From positions 1 to 64,000 of the forward strand of contig NZ_JALKCH010000002.1 in the NCBI RefSeq assembly GCF_023016805.1: 64,000 nucleotides of DNA, read 5' to 3'. The position numbers and the translations under genes are program-made. Positions 1 to 9,078 of the stretch are shown here, piece after piece (position 1 is the stretch's first letter; each line of letters starts with the position of its first letter). This DNA comes from Ancylobacter crimeensis. Lineage in GTDB: Bacteria; Pseudomonadota; Alphaproteobacteria; Rhizobiales; Xanthobacteraceae. The notes beneath the pieces are model-generated. The model did not search any database. It was not told the DNA's origin and worked only from the letters and a program-made list of their open reading frames with translations.

Positions 1-291
1 CATGGCCTAATCGCCAAGGGGGGTGTTTCCTTGCGCACCCACACAAACAACGCGCGACACCAAACCAAAAACCGGAAAAACCAAAAGCACGCCGCTTCCT
101 CAGTCGGCAAATAAGCGGCCCACCACGCAAATCGCCAATCGCGGGCGAGCAGAAGACCCGCCGCAGCGCGGTCGGGTGGATCGGAAACGGATGCTCCCGA
201 CGCCTCCGGCGGAACAGCCGGTTGTTCCAGCCAGGAGCGCGCCGCTCGGGTGCTGTGAAGCGCCTCCGGGAACAGGCCGGCACACGGAAGG
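1..291. other. Left-edge region with no recognised gene
   Basis: I see no convincing gene here. Short open frames exist on both strands but are low-complexity Arg/Pro-rich translations typical of high-GC shadow frames. An ATG on the minus strand at positions 3-1 could start a gene that continues beyond the left edge, but this cannot be judged from the window. Confidence 0.4.
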
Positions 292-1530
292 TCAGCGGCA
301 GACATCCAGCGCGGTCAATGTCAGCACCCGCGCGACTTTCTCCATTTCGCTCAGCACCACATAGGCGCCTTCAGGGCCACCGGCGGCGAAGGCTGCGGTC
401 GGGCCGTAATTCACGGCGGAAATGCCGGCCTTGCACAGCCAGGAGGTGTCGCAGGCCGAATAGGCGGTCGGTAGGATAGCGCCGATCGTCTTCGGCGGAT
501 GACCTTCCAGCTCCTCATACGCTTTCGCCAGCGCCTGCACGACGGGGGAGTCGACGGGCAGATCGACCGGCTCCATCACAAGGCGGCGGCGGCCTTCGAT
601 AAAGTCCGGCACCGGCATCTCGATGCGGTATTCGAAATCGGGATCTTCGGCCTTCAGGCCGTCGAGCACCGCGCGCACGTCATCGAGCACACCCTCGACG
701 GTCTGGGTCGGCACGAAATGCACATCGACGACGATGGTGCACATGTCGGGAATGTAGGGCGGCTCGGACCGGTAGGTCTCGCCACGGCCCCCGATGATGC
801 TGCCGACATTCAGGCGCGGCAAAGCGGGCAGGGGCGGATAGGGCTCGCAGGAAAAGCGGATCCCGTCGAGCGCCAGCAGCACCTTCGCCATCTTGTTGAC
901 GGCGTGCACCGTGTTCTCCACCTGGCTCAGATGGCCCGAACGGCCGATGACGTGGATCGCGAAATGCATGATGCCGCTGTGAATCGTGGCGATGTTGTCG
1001 GCGCCGAACGGCTCGGTGATGACCGCCATATCGGTGCGGAAGCCGCGATTCATGAGGTGGTTCATCCCTTCGCCGCCCTGCGTCTCGCCGACGACGAAGG
1101 CGAGCACGAGATCGCCGGAGAGCCGCGCACCCGACCGTCGAACGGCTTCCGCGGCCACCATGAAGGTCGCGAGCCCGCCCTTCATGTTCTGCGCGCCGTG
1201 CCCGTACACCCTGTCGCCCTCCACCCAGCCGGCAAACGGGTCCCGTTCCCAGCCGCGGGTGAGCGAGTTGGTGTCGAGATGGCCGTTGAACATCAAGCTC
1301 CTGCCGCCGCCGCTGCCCCGCAGCGTGGCGATCACCTGGAAGCGTCCCGGTTCGACCTCGTCGAGCTCGACCTCGTAGCCGCGCTCGCCGCACCACGCTG
1401 CGACATGGTGCGCGAGCGGCGTTTCCTGGCCCTTGAAGCTCGGAATGGCGACGAGTTCGCTGGTGAGGTCCACCAGGTCCCGGCGTGAGACGAGGCCGAG
1501 AGCGGCCGAACGAATATCCATGACGGTCAT
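292..1530 (-). CDS. M20 family metallopeptidase / amidohydrolase (ArgE/DapE-like)
   Basis: A 412-residue M20-type hydrolase, expected to cleave an amide bond in an N-acylated amino acid or related compound in the cytoplasm. The metal-binding His-x-Asp is in the FNGHLDTN segment. The usual GRGAxDMKGG motif reads GAQNMKGG, so the bridging Asp is Asn, and the usual Glu-Glu pair reads GETQGG. Such variation occurs in some M20 clades but makes activity less certain. Length is normal. It is the last gene of a minus-strand operon, 18 nt after the second M20 gene. The start is the first in-frame ATG; a second ATG lies three codons later. Substrate unknown; the operon context suggests breakdown of an imported amide. 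Confidence 0.85.
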   Translation of the reverse strand: MTVMDIRSAALGLVSRRDLVDLTSELVAIPSFKGQETPLAHHVAAWCGERGYEVELDEVEPGRFQVIATLRGSGGGRSLMFNGHLDTNSLTRGWERDPFAGWVEGDRVYGHGAQNMKGGLATFMVAAEAVRRSGARLSGDLVLAFVVGETQGGEGMNHLMNRGFRTDMAVITEPFGADNIATIHSGIMHFAIHVIGRSGHLSQVENTVHAVNKMAKVLLALDGIRFSCEPYPPLPALPRLNVGSIIGGRGETYRSEPPYIPDMCTIVVDVHFVPTQTVEGVLDDVRAVLDGLKAEDPDFEYRIEMPVPDFIEGRRRLVMEPVDLPVDSPVVQALAKAYEELEGHPPKTIGAILPTAYSACDTSWLCKAGISAVNYGPTAAFAAGGPEGAYVVLSEMEKVARVLTLTALDVCR

Positions 1531-1548
1531 CGGTACTGGTCCTTGCGC

Positions 1549-2712
1549 TCAGGCGGACAGGCTCTCGATCAATCGATCGAGAAGCATGTCGCAGGCGGTA
1601 ATCTGGGAAAGGAGGAGATATTCTTCCGGAGTATGGCATTGGGCGACATCGCCCGGGCCGCAGACGACCGTGGTGATGCCGAGCGTCTCGCGGAACAGGC
1701 CTGCCTCGGTGCCGTAGGCCGCCTTGCCGACGCCGTTTGCCCCGGCGAGCCGCTGGACGAAGGCGACGCCCGGTTCGTCGGGATCGGTGGCGAGGCCGGG
1801 ATAGCGGTTACTCACCGCCACCGTCACCGCGCTGCCGGGATGGCGCGCCGCGAGTGCCCGGGCTGCCTCCGAGAGCTCGTCGAGAATGAGGTCGGGGTCG
1901 TCTTCGGGATGATTGCGGATCTCGAAGCCGATCGAGCAGTTCTGTGGAATGATGTTCACCTTGGTGCCGCCGGAGATCACCCCGACATGCAAGGTGGTGT
2001 AGGGCACCGACAGATCGGGATCCGGCCGTGCCGACGCCTTCAGCCGCAGCTGGATGGCGCGAGCCACCTGAATCATGTCGCTTGCCAGCAGAATGGCGTT
2101 GACGCCCTTCTCCGGTTCGCTCGAATGGCCGGCAACTCCCGTGATGTCGATCGAGCCCATCACCTTGCCTTTGTGGGCGGTGAGCACCCGCATGCCGGTG
2201 TTCTCGCCCACGATGCAGAGATCCGGGCGCGGCTCCAACCCGGCAAGCGCCGGCAGCAGCCGGCGCACGCCTATGCAGCCGATCTCTTCATCATGGGAGA
2301 GCGCGAGGATGATGGGCCGCGCAAGGGGGCGGCTGGCCGCTTTCGCCACCGCCCGCAAGGCGCAGGCGACGAAGCCCTTCATGTCGGCGGCGCCGCGGCC
2401 GATGGCCCGGTCCGGCGTCACGCGGAGCCGGAACGGATCGTCGAGCCAGGGTTGGCCGGCGACCGGGACCACGTCGGTGTGGCCGGAGAGGATAACGCCG
2501 GGCCGATCCGGCGGCCCGACAACCGCGAACAGGTTGGCTTTCTGACCGTCTTCCGTAGGAATACGGGTCGCTGTAACGCCGTGGCCGGCGAGAAAGCCTT
2601 CCACGTAGTCGATCAGCGGCACATTCGTGTCGGCGCTGATGGTCGGAAATGCGACGAGATCGGCGAGAAGGTCGAGGCTGTCGGGAACGACGGTCACGGA
2701 TCGCCCTCGCAT
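1549..2712 (-). CDS. M20 family deacetylase, acetylornithine deacetylase (ArgE)-like
   Basis: A roughly 387-residue M20 hydrolase closely resembling acetylornithine deacetylases. The dinuclear zinc motifs are intact: LSGHTDVVP, GRGAADMKGF and the catalytic Glu pair in SHDEEIG. A peptidase-dimerisation domain sits in the middle (around VAGHSSEPEKGVNA). I chose the ATG at 2712 because it overlaps the stop codon of the upstream DUF1028 gene (TGATG), implying translational coupling; the frame stays open further upstream but lies inside that gene. Being in a transport/catabolic operon instead of an arginine operon, it more likely deacylates an imported N-acyl compound than N-acetylornithine. Confidence 0.85.
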   Translation of the reverse strand: MRGRSVTVVPDSLDLLADLVAFPTISADTNVPLIDYVEGFLAGHGVTATRIPTEDGQKANLFAVVGPPDRPGVILSGHTDVVPVAGQPWLDDPFRLRVTPDRAIGRGAADMKGFVACALRAVAKAASRPLARPIILALSHDEEIGCIGVRRLLPALAGLEPRPDLCIVGENTGMRVLTAHKGKVMGSIDITGVAGHSSEPEKGVNAILLASDMIQVARAIQLRLKASARPDPDLSVPYTTLHVGVISGGTKVNIIPQNCSIGFEIRNHPEDDPDLILDELSEAARALAARHPGSAVTVAVSNRYPGLATDPDEPGVAFVQRLAGANGVGKAAYGTEAGLFRETLGITTVVCGPGDVAQCHTPEEYLLLSQITACDMLLDRLIESLSA

Positions 2713-3377
2713 CAGACCGTGTCCGAGGCCGGAGCTTCGGCGGGTCGCAACGCCCGGGCGAGATAGAGCGGCAGGCGCGGCTCCCACACCGCCCAGTGGC
2801 GTCCGAGCTCGGCTATCGGATCGGCCTCGTGCCAGTCGACCCGCAGGTCGACCACCGGCCAGGGCAGGTCGGCAACGACAACGATGCCGGCCGAGCGCAC
2901 CATCTCGGTCTCGCCACCCGCGGCCAGACCCGCCGCAAGCCCGGCCACCAGTCGGGCGGCAAGGTGTCCGCCCGTCGCCTCGAAGGCGGCGACCATGGCG
3001 GCGGGAACGCCCGTTGAAGCGAGCAGATTGCCGACCGCTACGCAGTCGCTGCCGAAATGCTCCGCGGTCTGCGCGAGGCAGCTTGCGCCGGTGAACGCCG
3101 CCGGGCTTGCGTGCGGTCCGATCGCGGCGAGCTGGCGGAACGGCGCGTCGGAGGCCGTGGCCGATACGATGTCGATGGACTGCGCCGCCGTGGCGCCTTT
3201 CTCCATCAGATCAAGGCCGCGACGTCCCAGCGTCGGATCGGTGAAATTCTGCGTCGCGAAGGCGCCGATGCCGGCCCGTGCATGGATGCAGCGGGAGGCG
3301 ACGGCGGGTGAGGACGAGGACACCGCAAGGCCGAGCATGCCGGTATCGCGACAGCGTGCGACGAGTGTGAAGGTCAC
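2712..3377 (-). CDS. DUF1028 domain-containing protein
   Basis: A 221-residue protein matching DUF1028 over its length. The N-terminal Ser-rich AVSSSSPAVASRC stretch followed by GIGAFATQNFTDP is the hallmark of the family. DUF1028 proteins are of unknown biochemical function and are often found beside M20 peptidases and ABC importers, as here. The start overlaps the HpaB-like gene stop by 4 nt (ATGA) and the end overlaps the ArgE-like start by 1 nt, so it is translated as part of the operon. No signal peptide is seen, so it probably acts in the cytoplasm. Confidence 0.8.
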   Translation of the reverse strand: MTFTLVARCRDTGMLGLAVSSSSPAVASRCIHARAGIGAFATQNFTDPTLGRRGLDLMEKGATAAQSIDIVSATASDAPFRQLAAIGPHASPAAFTGASCLAQTAEHFGSDCVAVGNLLASTGVPAAMVAAFEATGGHLAARLVAGLAAGLAAGGETEMVRSAGIVVVADLPWPVVDLRVDWHEADPIAELGRHWAVWEPRLPLYLARALRPAEAPASDTV

Positions 3378-4840
3378 GCCGCGGCCTCCTTGCGTCCGTC
3401 GACGGCCTCGGACAGGCCCGCTGCCCTGGCGACGATACCGGCCGAGCGCTCCCAGTCGAAATTGCGGTAGACGGCACCGGCCTGCGCATAGGGCGGGCTC
3501 TGCGCGAACAGGTGGAAGGTCAGCCGGTGACCGCCATAGTCCGAGTTCATCAGATCGCGTGCATAGGCGAGAAGCTTGCGCCGGTCCTCCGCCTGCCAGT
3601 TCTCGTTCACGGAATAGAACTTGTTGAGCCAGGCCTCAGTTTCGGGATTCGCGAAGTCCGCGGCGCTCGGGGTGACGCAGATCTGACCACCGCACAGCTC
3701 CCGCGCGAGGTGGATGGCGTTGTGCATCTCGCCGCAGCCGAGCAGGCGGCCGGTATAGAGCAGGGACTGGTTGGGCATGCAGAGGCCGCCGGGGCTCTCC
3801 TGCGCCGTCTCGATCGCCGCGATGAGATGAGCGTCGATCCCCTCGCGGTAGCGGGCGAGCTGAACGAGTTTGTCCTGGACCGCCGGCTGCTTGTCGAGCC
3901 CCGTCTGCCGCACGTTGAGGAGCGCGGCGCCGATGAGCAGATCGGCGAAGCGCAGGATGCGCTGCAGGAAGGGGAAGGCGGCGTAACGATGCAGGGTCGA
4001 GCGGATGAAGGCCGCGGCCGCGGTGTGGCGGTTGAACAGCACGTTCTCCCACGGCACCAGCACGTCGTCATAGATGACCAGCGTATCGATCTCGTCGAGA
4101 CGGTTGGAGAGGGGATAATCCTCCACCGACCCCCTGCCGGCGAAGCCGGCGCGGCAGATGAACTTCATGTTCGGGGCCGAGAAGTTCGAGATGAAGCCGA
4201 CGGCATATTCCGACAGCTTGGCGTCGCCCCAATTGGCGATGGTCGGCTTCACGAAGGCCTGGTTGGCATAGGCGGCGGCGGTCTCATATTTGGCGCCGCG
4301 CACGATGATGCCGGCATCGGTCTCCCTGACGACATGCAGCAGCATGTCGGGATCCTGTTCCTGCGGGCGCTTGGAGCGATCGCCCTTTGGGTCGGTGTTG
4401 GCCGAGACGTGGAACAGATCCTGGTCGAGGATGCGGTCGATATGCGGCTGGATGTTGCCGGCGAAATGCGTGTCGATGGAGGTGAGAACGCCCGCGCCGT
4501 CATGCAGCGACCACATTTCGCCGATGGTTTCGTCGCCGAGCCGGGAAACCACGCCGCCGAACGCGTCCATCATCGTATCGACCGCCCGGCGCTTGGCGTA
4601 CCAGTCCGCTTTGGCATAGGGCAGGGCAAGACCGGTCGCCACCTCGCGCCCCGTCGCATCCGTCGCGACCATCACCTCGCGCGTCGCAGCGTCGTGCTGC
4701 ATGTCGTAGATGCGGGCCCGGATATCGACCAGCGGCCGAAAGGCGGGGTGAGCGGCAACGTCGTTCACGCGTTCGCCGTTGATCCATACGCGACGGCCGT
4801 CACGGATGGAATCGCGATACTGAGCGCCGGTGCGAAGCAT
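3374..4840 (-). CDS. 4-hydroxyphenylacetate 3-hydroxylase (HpaB) family flavin-dependent oxygenase
   Basis: A 488-residue protein of the HpaB/PvcC family, close to the family's usual length. Family-typical segments are the N-terminal RTGAQYRDSIRDGR start, the HVSANTDPKGDRSKRP stretch near residue 140, the IIVRGAKYETAAAYANQ stretch, and IYDDVLVPWENVLF in the middle domain. Members use reduced FAD to hydroxylate phenols, or are related acyl-CoA dehydratases. No flavin reductase partner gene is next to it, so it would rely on one elsewhere. It overlaps the DUF1028 start by 4 nt and is separated from the ABC permease by 227 nt, which may hold an internal promoter. Substrate unknown. Confidence 0.85.
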   Translation of the reverse strand: MLRTGAQYRDSIRDGRRVWINGERVNDVAAHPAFRPLVDIRARIYDMQHDAATREVMVATDATGREVATGLALPYAKADWYAKRRAVDTMMDAFGGVVSRLGDETIGEMWSLHDGAGVLTSIDTHFAGNIQPHIDRILDQDLFHVSANTDPKGDRSKRPQEQDPDMLLHVVRETDAGIIVRGAKYETAAAYANQAFVKPTIANWGDAKLSEYAVGFISNFSAPNMKFICRAGFAGRGSVEDYPLSNRLDEIDTLVIYDDVLVPWENVLFNRHTAAAAFIRSTLHRYAAFPFLQRILRFADLLIGAALLNVRQTGLDKQPAVQDKLVQLARYREGIDAHLIAAIETAQESPGGLCMPNQSLLYTGRLLGCGEMHNAIHLARELCGGQICVTPSAADFANPETEAWLNKFYSVNENWQAEDRRKLLAYARDLMNSDYGGHRLTFHLFAQSPPYAQAGAVYRNFDWERSAGIVARAAGLSEAVDGRKEAAA

Positions 4841-5067
4841 GTCCGATTGTCCAATCTGTTCAAGGGCGTGCCGACGGGGAGTCCGCGATGCACACGCAAG
4901 AAGAAGTGAAGAGAAGATGTCGAGCTGTTTGCGGAGCGCCAGGCCGCCCCGTCGTCTTCATGTCCGCGGTCTTTTCATCCGATGGCTTGGGAACAGCGTG
5001 CTGCGCATTGCTCGATGCAGCAATTTGTTCTTGATGAAGTCGAACTTCGGAATTTCCGATCCCCTTC

Positions 5068-5865
5068 TCAGCGTGATTGCGACAGTTTCTCGAGGCCGAT
5101 GACGCGATTGAAGAGGATCACCAAAGCGAGGGTGAGTGCCGAGAGCAGCGTCGACATCACCGCCACCAGCGGGTCGTCGAAATCGCGGATGTGCTGGTAG
5201 GCGACGATCGGCAGGGTGTTGCTGTCGAGATCGACGAGGAAAACGTTCACCGCGAAGTTGTCGATCACCTCCACCAGCACGAACACCCCGCCTGCGAGCA
5301 GGCCCGGCTTCAGCTGCGGCAGTGTCACCTTGAGATAGGCGAGCAGGGGGCCGGCGCCAAGATCGCGGGCGGCCTCCTCCGTAGCCCGGTCGACGCCGCC
5401 ATAGTTGGCGGACACGGCCCGCACGGCATAGGGCAGGCAGACGACCATCATCGCGATCGACATCCGCACCAGCCCGATATCCTGGTGAAGAATGCGGAAC
5501 AGGCTGAGGAAGGCGACGCCGGTGACGACTCCGGGTACGATGAGCGGCGACAGGATCAGCGAATCCACGAGGCGTTTTCCGCGAAACTCCCAGCGCGCCA
5601 CCGCATGAGCGGTGCATAGCGCCGCCGCCAGGCAGCCGGGGGTCACGATCAGTGCGAGCAGGCCGGTCTCGATCGCCGCTTTTTGAAACTTGGCCGCGCC
5701 GAAGAACGCCGTGTACCAGCGCAGCGAGTATGACTGCATCGGAAAGCTGAAATAGCGGGCCTCGCTGAAGGAGAACAGTACCGTGAAAAGCGTCGGGGCC
5801 AGCAGGAATGCGAGCATCGTGGCGCCGAAGGCTGTCCAGAGCGTGCGGGAGATCAAGGTCCTCAT
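5068..5865 (-). CDS. ABC transporter permease, spermidine/putrescine type (PotC-like)
   Basis: A roughly 265-residue inner-membrane permease with about six hydrophobic segments and the cytoplasmic EAA loop (EEAARDLGAGPLLAYLKVTLP) that contacts the ATPase. The start at 5865 overlaps the stop of the preceding permease gene by ATGA. This is the last of the four importer genes in the operon. It resembles PotC-type permeases of polyamine, 2-aminoethylphosphonate or Fe(III) importers; the transported compound is not evident. Confidence 0.88.
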   Translation of the reverse strand: MRTLISRTLWTAFGATMLAFLLAPTLFTVLFSFSEARYFSFPMQSYSLRWYTAFFGAAKFQKAAIETGLLALIVTPGCLAAALCTAHAVARWEFRGKRLVDSLILSPLIVPGVVTGVAFLSLFRILHQDIGLVRMSIAMMVVCLPYAVRAVSANYGGVDRATEEAARDLGAGPLLAYLKVTLPQLKPGLLAGGVFVLVEVIDNFAVNVFLVDLDSNTLPIVAYQHIRDFDDPLVAVMSTLLSALTLALVILFNRVIGLEKLSQSR

Positions 5866-6746
5866 GCCAGCCCGCCCATCGGAATCCGCCGCCGGGTGGC
5901 GATGCCCTCCAGCCAGAAGAAGCCGCACAGCGTGGCGACGGCCACGATGAGGAAGATGGTCGAGCTCGCCGCGGCGAAGGGCAGGTTGAAGGACACGAAG
6001 AGCTGGTCGTAGATGAAGTTGGAAATCAGCCGCACGCGTCCGCCTCCGAGCAGCAGCGGGAAGGCGAAGGCGCTGATGGCAAGCGAGAACACCAGCGCGG
6101 CGCCGCTGATGATCGCCGGCACGGTGATCGGCACCGTAATCCGGAAGAAGGTCGTGAGGGCACCGGCACCAAGGTCGCGCGCGGCCTCCTCAACCTGCGC
6201 CGGCACCGACCGGATGCTGCCGAACACGGTGAGGGCGAAATAGGGCAGCGTGAAGTGGAGCAGGGCGATGAACACCCCCGTCCAGTTGTAGACCAGCGCC
6301 ACCGGCCGATCGACCAGCCCGAGCGCCAGCAGCGCATCGTTCACCACGCCCCGCCGGCCGAGCAGGATGAGCCAGCCATAGGCCCGGTTGATGCTGCCGG
6401 ACAGGAAGGTCAGCACCAGCGCTCCGAGCAGGAGGCTGCGGATGATGCGGTGAGGAGAGCGCGCCATGATATAGGCGAGCGGATATCCCAGGAGGATCGA
6501 GACGATCGTCACGGCGATGGCGAAAACGATGGTTTCCGCCAGGATGCCCAGCGCCGTCGGGTCGGTGAGGAAGCGAACATAGTTTGCCACCCCGAACGGA
6601 CCCTGATAGCCCGGCATGCCCGAGGCCGGCTGCAGGAAGCTGACGAACGCAAACACCGCGAAGGCGCCGAAGAACAGCGCCATCAGCACCGTCATCGGCA
6701 GCAACAGCCAGGGCAGCCCGCCGATTCTCATCGCGCCGCCCCTCAT
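5862..6746 (-). CDS. ABC transporter permease, spermidine/putrescine type (PotB-like)
   Basis: A roughly 294-residue permease with six predicted membrane segments and an EAA loop (EEAARDLGAGALTTFFRITVP). It pairs with the downstream PotC-like subunit to form the membrane channel. I placed the start at 6746 because that ATG overlaps the ATPase stop as ATGA; an ATG five codons later (6731, MRIGGLPW) is an equally possible start. The frame is open further upstream, but the extra residues are Arg-rich and lie inside the ATPase gene. Confidence 0.87.
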   Translation of the reverse strand: MRGGAMRIGGLPWLLLPMTVLMALFFGAFAVFAFVSFLQPASGMPGYQGPFGVANYVRFLTDPTALGILAETIVFAIAVTIVSILLGYPLAYIMARSPHRIIRSLLLGALVLTFLSGSINRAYGWLILLGRRGVVNDALLALGLVDRPVALVYNWTGVFIALLHFTLPYFALTVFGSIRSVPAQVEEAARDLGAGALTTFFRITVPITVPAIISGAALVFSLAISAFAFPLLLGGGRVRLISNFIYDQLFVSFNLPFAAASSTIFLIVAVATLCGFFWLEGIATRRRIPMGGLA

Positions 6747-7801
6747 CGCGGGAACAGCTGGAGCTGTTCTTCGGCGATGGCGAGGCCGACGCGCTCGCCG
6801 ATGACCGGTCCGCTGCCGTGTCGCGGTATCAGCGCGGTGAGCACCGCATCGTCGACCTTGATCTCGCAGCTCAGCCGGCTTCCCACCAGCGAGGTGAAGG
6901 CGACCGTGCCGGCCAGACGGCATGCGCGGTCGTCCAGCGCGCACAGCCGGACAGCCTCCGGCCGAATGGCAAGCGTGACGGGGCCGGACGGAAGCGCGCT
7001 GGCAACCGCCAGCGCCGCGCCACCGGGGAAGCGGAACGATGTCTCGCCGCCTCGCTCGAGCGTGCCGTCGATCAGGTTGGAGACGCCCATGAAGCTGGCG
7101 ACGAAGCGGTTGGCCGGCCGGTCATAAAGCTCGATCGGCTCGGCGAACTGCTCGATGGCGCCGGCCCGCATCACCGCGATGTAGTCGGACAGCACGAGCG
7201 CCTCCTCCTGATCGTGGGTGACCACGACCATGGTGACGCCGAGCTGGCGTTGCAGCTTGCGCATCTCCACCTGCATTTCCTCGCGCAGATGCCGGTCGAG
7301 TGCGCCAAAGGGCTCGTCGAGAAGGAGAATCTCCGGCTCCACCACCAGGCAGCGGGCCAGCGCCACACGCTGCTGCTGACCACCCGAAAGCTCCGAGGGA
7401 AAACGCGCCTCGAAGGGGTCCATGCGGACCAGGGCGAGGGCGCGCCGCACCTTGTCGCCCAGCTGCGCGCGGGGCGTGGCGCGCAGGCGCAACCCGAATG
7501 CCACATTGTCGAAGACCGTCATGTGGGGAAACAGTGCGTAGCTCTGGAACACCATGGCGGTCGGCCGGCGCTCCGGCCGCAGCGGCAGGATGCTGCGGCC
7601 GTTTATCAGGATGTCGCCTGCGCTCGGCTCGACGAAGCCCGCGATCATGCGAAGAAGTGTGCTCTTTCCGCAGCCCGAGGGGCCGAGCAGGGTCAGCAGC
7701 GCACCTCGCGGGAGCCGAAGATCGACCTCCTGCACCACGGGGTGGTTGCCATAGCTCTTGCGCAGGCCGGCGAGTTCGAGGGCAGCGACGTCACCGGGCA
7801 T
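6743..7801 (-). CDS. ABC transporter ATP-binding protein (PotA-like)
   Basis: A 352-residue importer ATPase. It shows Walker A (GPSGCGKST), signature (LSGGQQQRVALAR), Walker B (ILLLDEPFGALD) and the H-loop His (VVTHDQEEA). It also has a C-terminal TOBE-like regulatory domain of about 100 residues, as in PotA/FbpC. The ATG at 7801 overlaps the stop of the binding-protein gene by 1 nt (TGATG). It energises uptake through the two adjacent permeases. Confidence 0.92.
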   Translation of the reverse strand: MPGDVAALELAGLRKSYGNHPVVQEVDLRLPRGALLTLLGPSGCGKSTLLRMIAGFVEPSAGDILINGRSILPLRPERRPTAMVFQSYALFPHMTVFDNVAFGLRLRATPRAQLGDKVRRALALVRMDPFEARFPSELSGGQQQRVALARCLVVEPEILLLDEPFGALDRHLREEMQVEMRKLQRQLGVTMVVVTHDQEEALVLSDYIAVMRAGAIEQFAEPIELYDRPANRFVASFMGVSNLIDGTLERGGETSFRFPGGAALAVASALPSGPVTLAIRPEAVRLCALDDRACRLAGTVAFTSLVGSRLSCEIKVDDAVLTALIPRHGSGPVIGERVGLAIAEEQLQLFPR

Positions 7802-8829
7802 CAGCGGGCGATCTCGGCCTTGAAGCGCTCGTTCCACCCGCCGATCGCGGCGTTGACCTTGGCTTCGTCGAAGCTCACCTGATCGGCGACCGCAGGCAGG
7901 ACCGCCGCAAGCGACGGCGATGCCTTCACCGTCTTGTTCACCGGGCCCATGTCGATCTTGTTCGAGATGATCTCCTGGGCCTTGGGCGACAGCACGTAGT
8001 CGATGAATGTCAGGGCCATATCCTGTCTGGGCGTGTTCACCAGCGTCATGACGTCGAACATCACCGGCGAGGGCTTCGGGCTCAACACGGTCACGTCGAT
8101 GCCATCGGTCCGCAGGGGGGCGGCCTGCGAGGGCGGGCCTACCAGGACCGAAACCTCCCCCTGGGCAAGCGCCCGTCGCGAATCGGAATCCGAGCCGTAA
8201 AACATCGCGATGTTGGGGCGCAGCTCCTTCCACGCCTTGAAGCCGGGCTCGACATTGTCGATGCTGCCGCCGTTCAGTAGCGCGGCGACCAGCAGCATGC
8301 GGCCCGCGTAAGTCTCGACATCCGGCACCGCGAGCGAATCCTTGAACGCCGGATCCCAGAGATCCTTCCAGCCCGTGATCGGCTTCTTCACGAGGCTGGG
8401 GCGGTAGATGATCGAGAGCGGGTAGTAATAGGCGGCGACATAGGCTTCCATCTTGGCGCCGTCGATCAGACTGCCGGCATTGGAGAGCTTGTCGGCAGGA
8501 ATCGGCGCGAACAGCTTGCGGTCCGCGGTGGCGCGGGCGGCGAGGGAAGAGGTCGAGAACCACACGTCGATCTTCGGAGCGTCCGCCATCGACTGCAGCC
8601 GTGCGAGGCCGTCACTGGAGCCGGACTGCGTCACCGGAACGACATGGATGCCGGTCTCCTTCTCGAAGCCGTCCGCAACCTCCTGCAGGCCCTGTTCCCA
8701 GGTTGTTCCCCAGGCCTGAACGGTGATTTCCTTGTCGGCGGCGCCGGCAGGTCCCGCGAAGGCAGACATGAGGCCCAGCGCGGCCACGGCGAGAACGGAA
8801 ACGGACTTCCACAAGGCGGGCTGAGTCAT
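7801..8829 (-). CDS. ABC transporter extracellular substrate-binding protein (PotD-like)
   Basis: A 342-residue periplasmic binding protein, first gene of the eight-gene minus-strand operon. An N-terminal signal peptide is clear: positive MTQPALWKS, a hydrophobic core, and cleavage after AGPAGAA. The mature part resembles spermidine/putrescine-type binding proteins (family 1 extracellular solute-binding). The ATG at 8829 gives a normal signal peptide; an ATG four codons earlier is also possible. The divergent LysR gene probably controls it. Ligand unknown; the operon's amidohydrolases and hydroxylase suggest an amide or an aromatic amine conjugate. Confidence 0.87.
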   Translation of the reverse strand: MTQPALWKSVSVLAVAALGLMSAFAGPAGAADKEITVQAWGTTWEQGLQEVADGFEKETGIHVVPVTQSGSSDGLARLQSMADAPKIDVWFSTSSLAARATADRKLFAPIPADKLSNAGSLIDGAKMEAYVAAYYYPLSIIYRPSLVKKPITGWKDLWDPAFKDSLAVPDVETYAGRMLLVAALLNGGSIDNVEPGFKAWKELRPNIAMFYGSDSDSRRALAQGEVSVLVGPPSQAAPLRTDGIDVTVLSPKPSPVMFDVMTLVNTPRQDMALTFIDYVLSPKAQEIISNKIDMGPVNKTVKASPSLAAVLPAVADQVSFDEAKVNAAIGGWNERFKAEIAR

Positions 8830-8975
8830 AGCGTGTCCCATCTGGATTTTTGGATGTGCCGCTTCAGCTCGGCGACAAAGCGCGTGCGCCGCGGGCCATC
8901 GTTTGCATAAAAATCCTTGCAGAACCAAAGGGGGTTGACCAGCCAATGCGGCCTTTCCGGCTCAACGGATTTTCC

Positions 8976-9001
8976 ACAATACGACATAGATTTTTTATTG
9001 T
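8976..9001. promoter_or_regulatory. Inverted repeat in LysR/ABC intergenic region (candidate operator)
   Basis: The arms ACAATA and TATTGT are separated by exactly 14 bp in the 249-bp divergent intergenic region. They lie 78 nt before the LysR start and 147 nt before the binding-protein start. LysR regulators typically bind interrupted palindromes of T-N11-A type in such positions. The same 6-14-6 geometry recurs upstream of the second LysR gene in this window (59746-59771). Confidence 0.4.
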
Positions 9002-9078
9002 TTGCTCCCGCGCGCCGCTTCGTCGATGATCGATTTTTAGTCCTGACCTATTTCTGCGCATAACCCCGAGGCGCCGTC

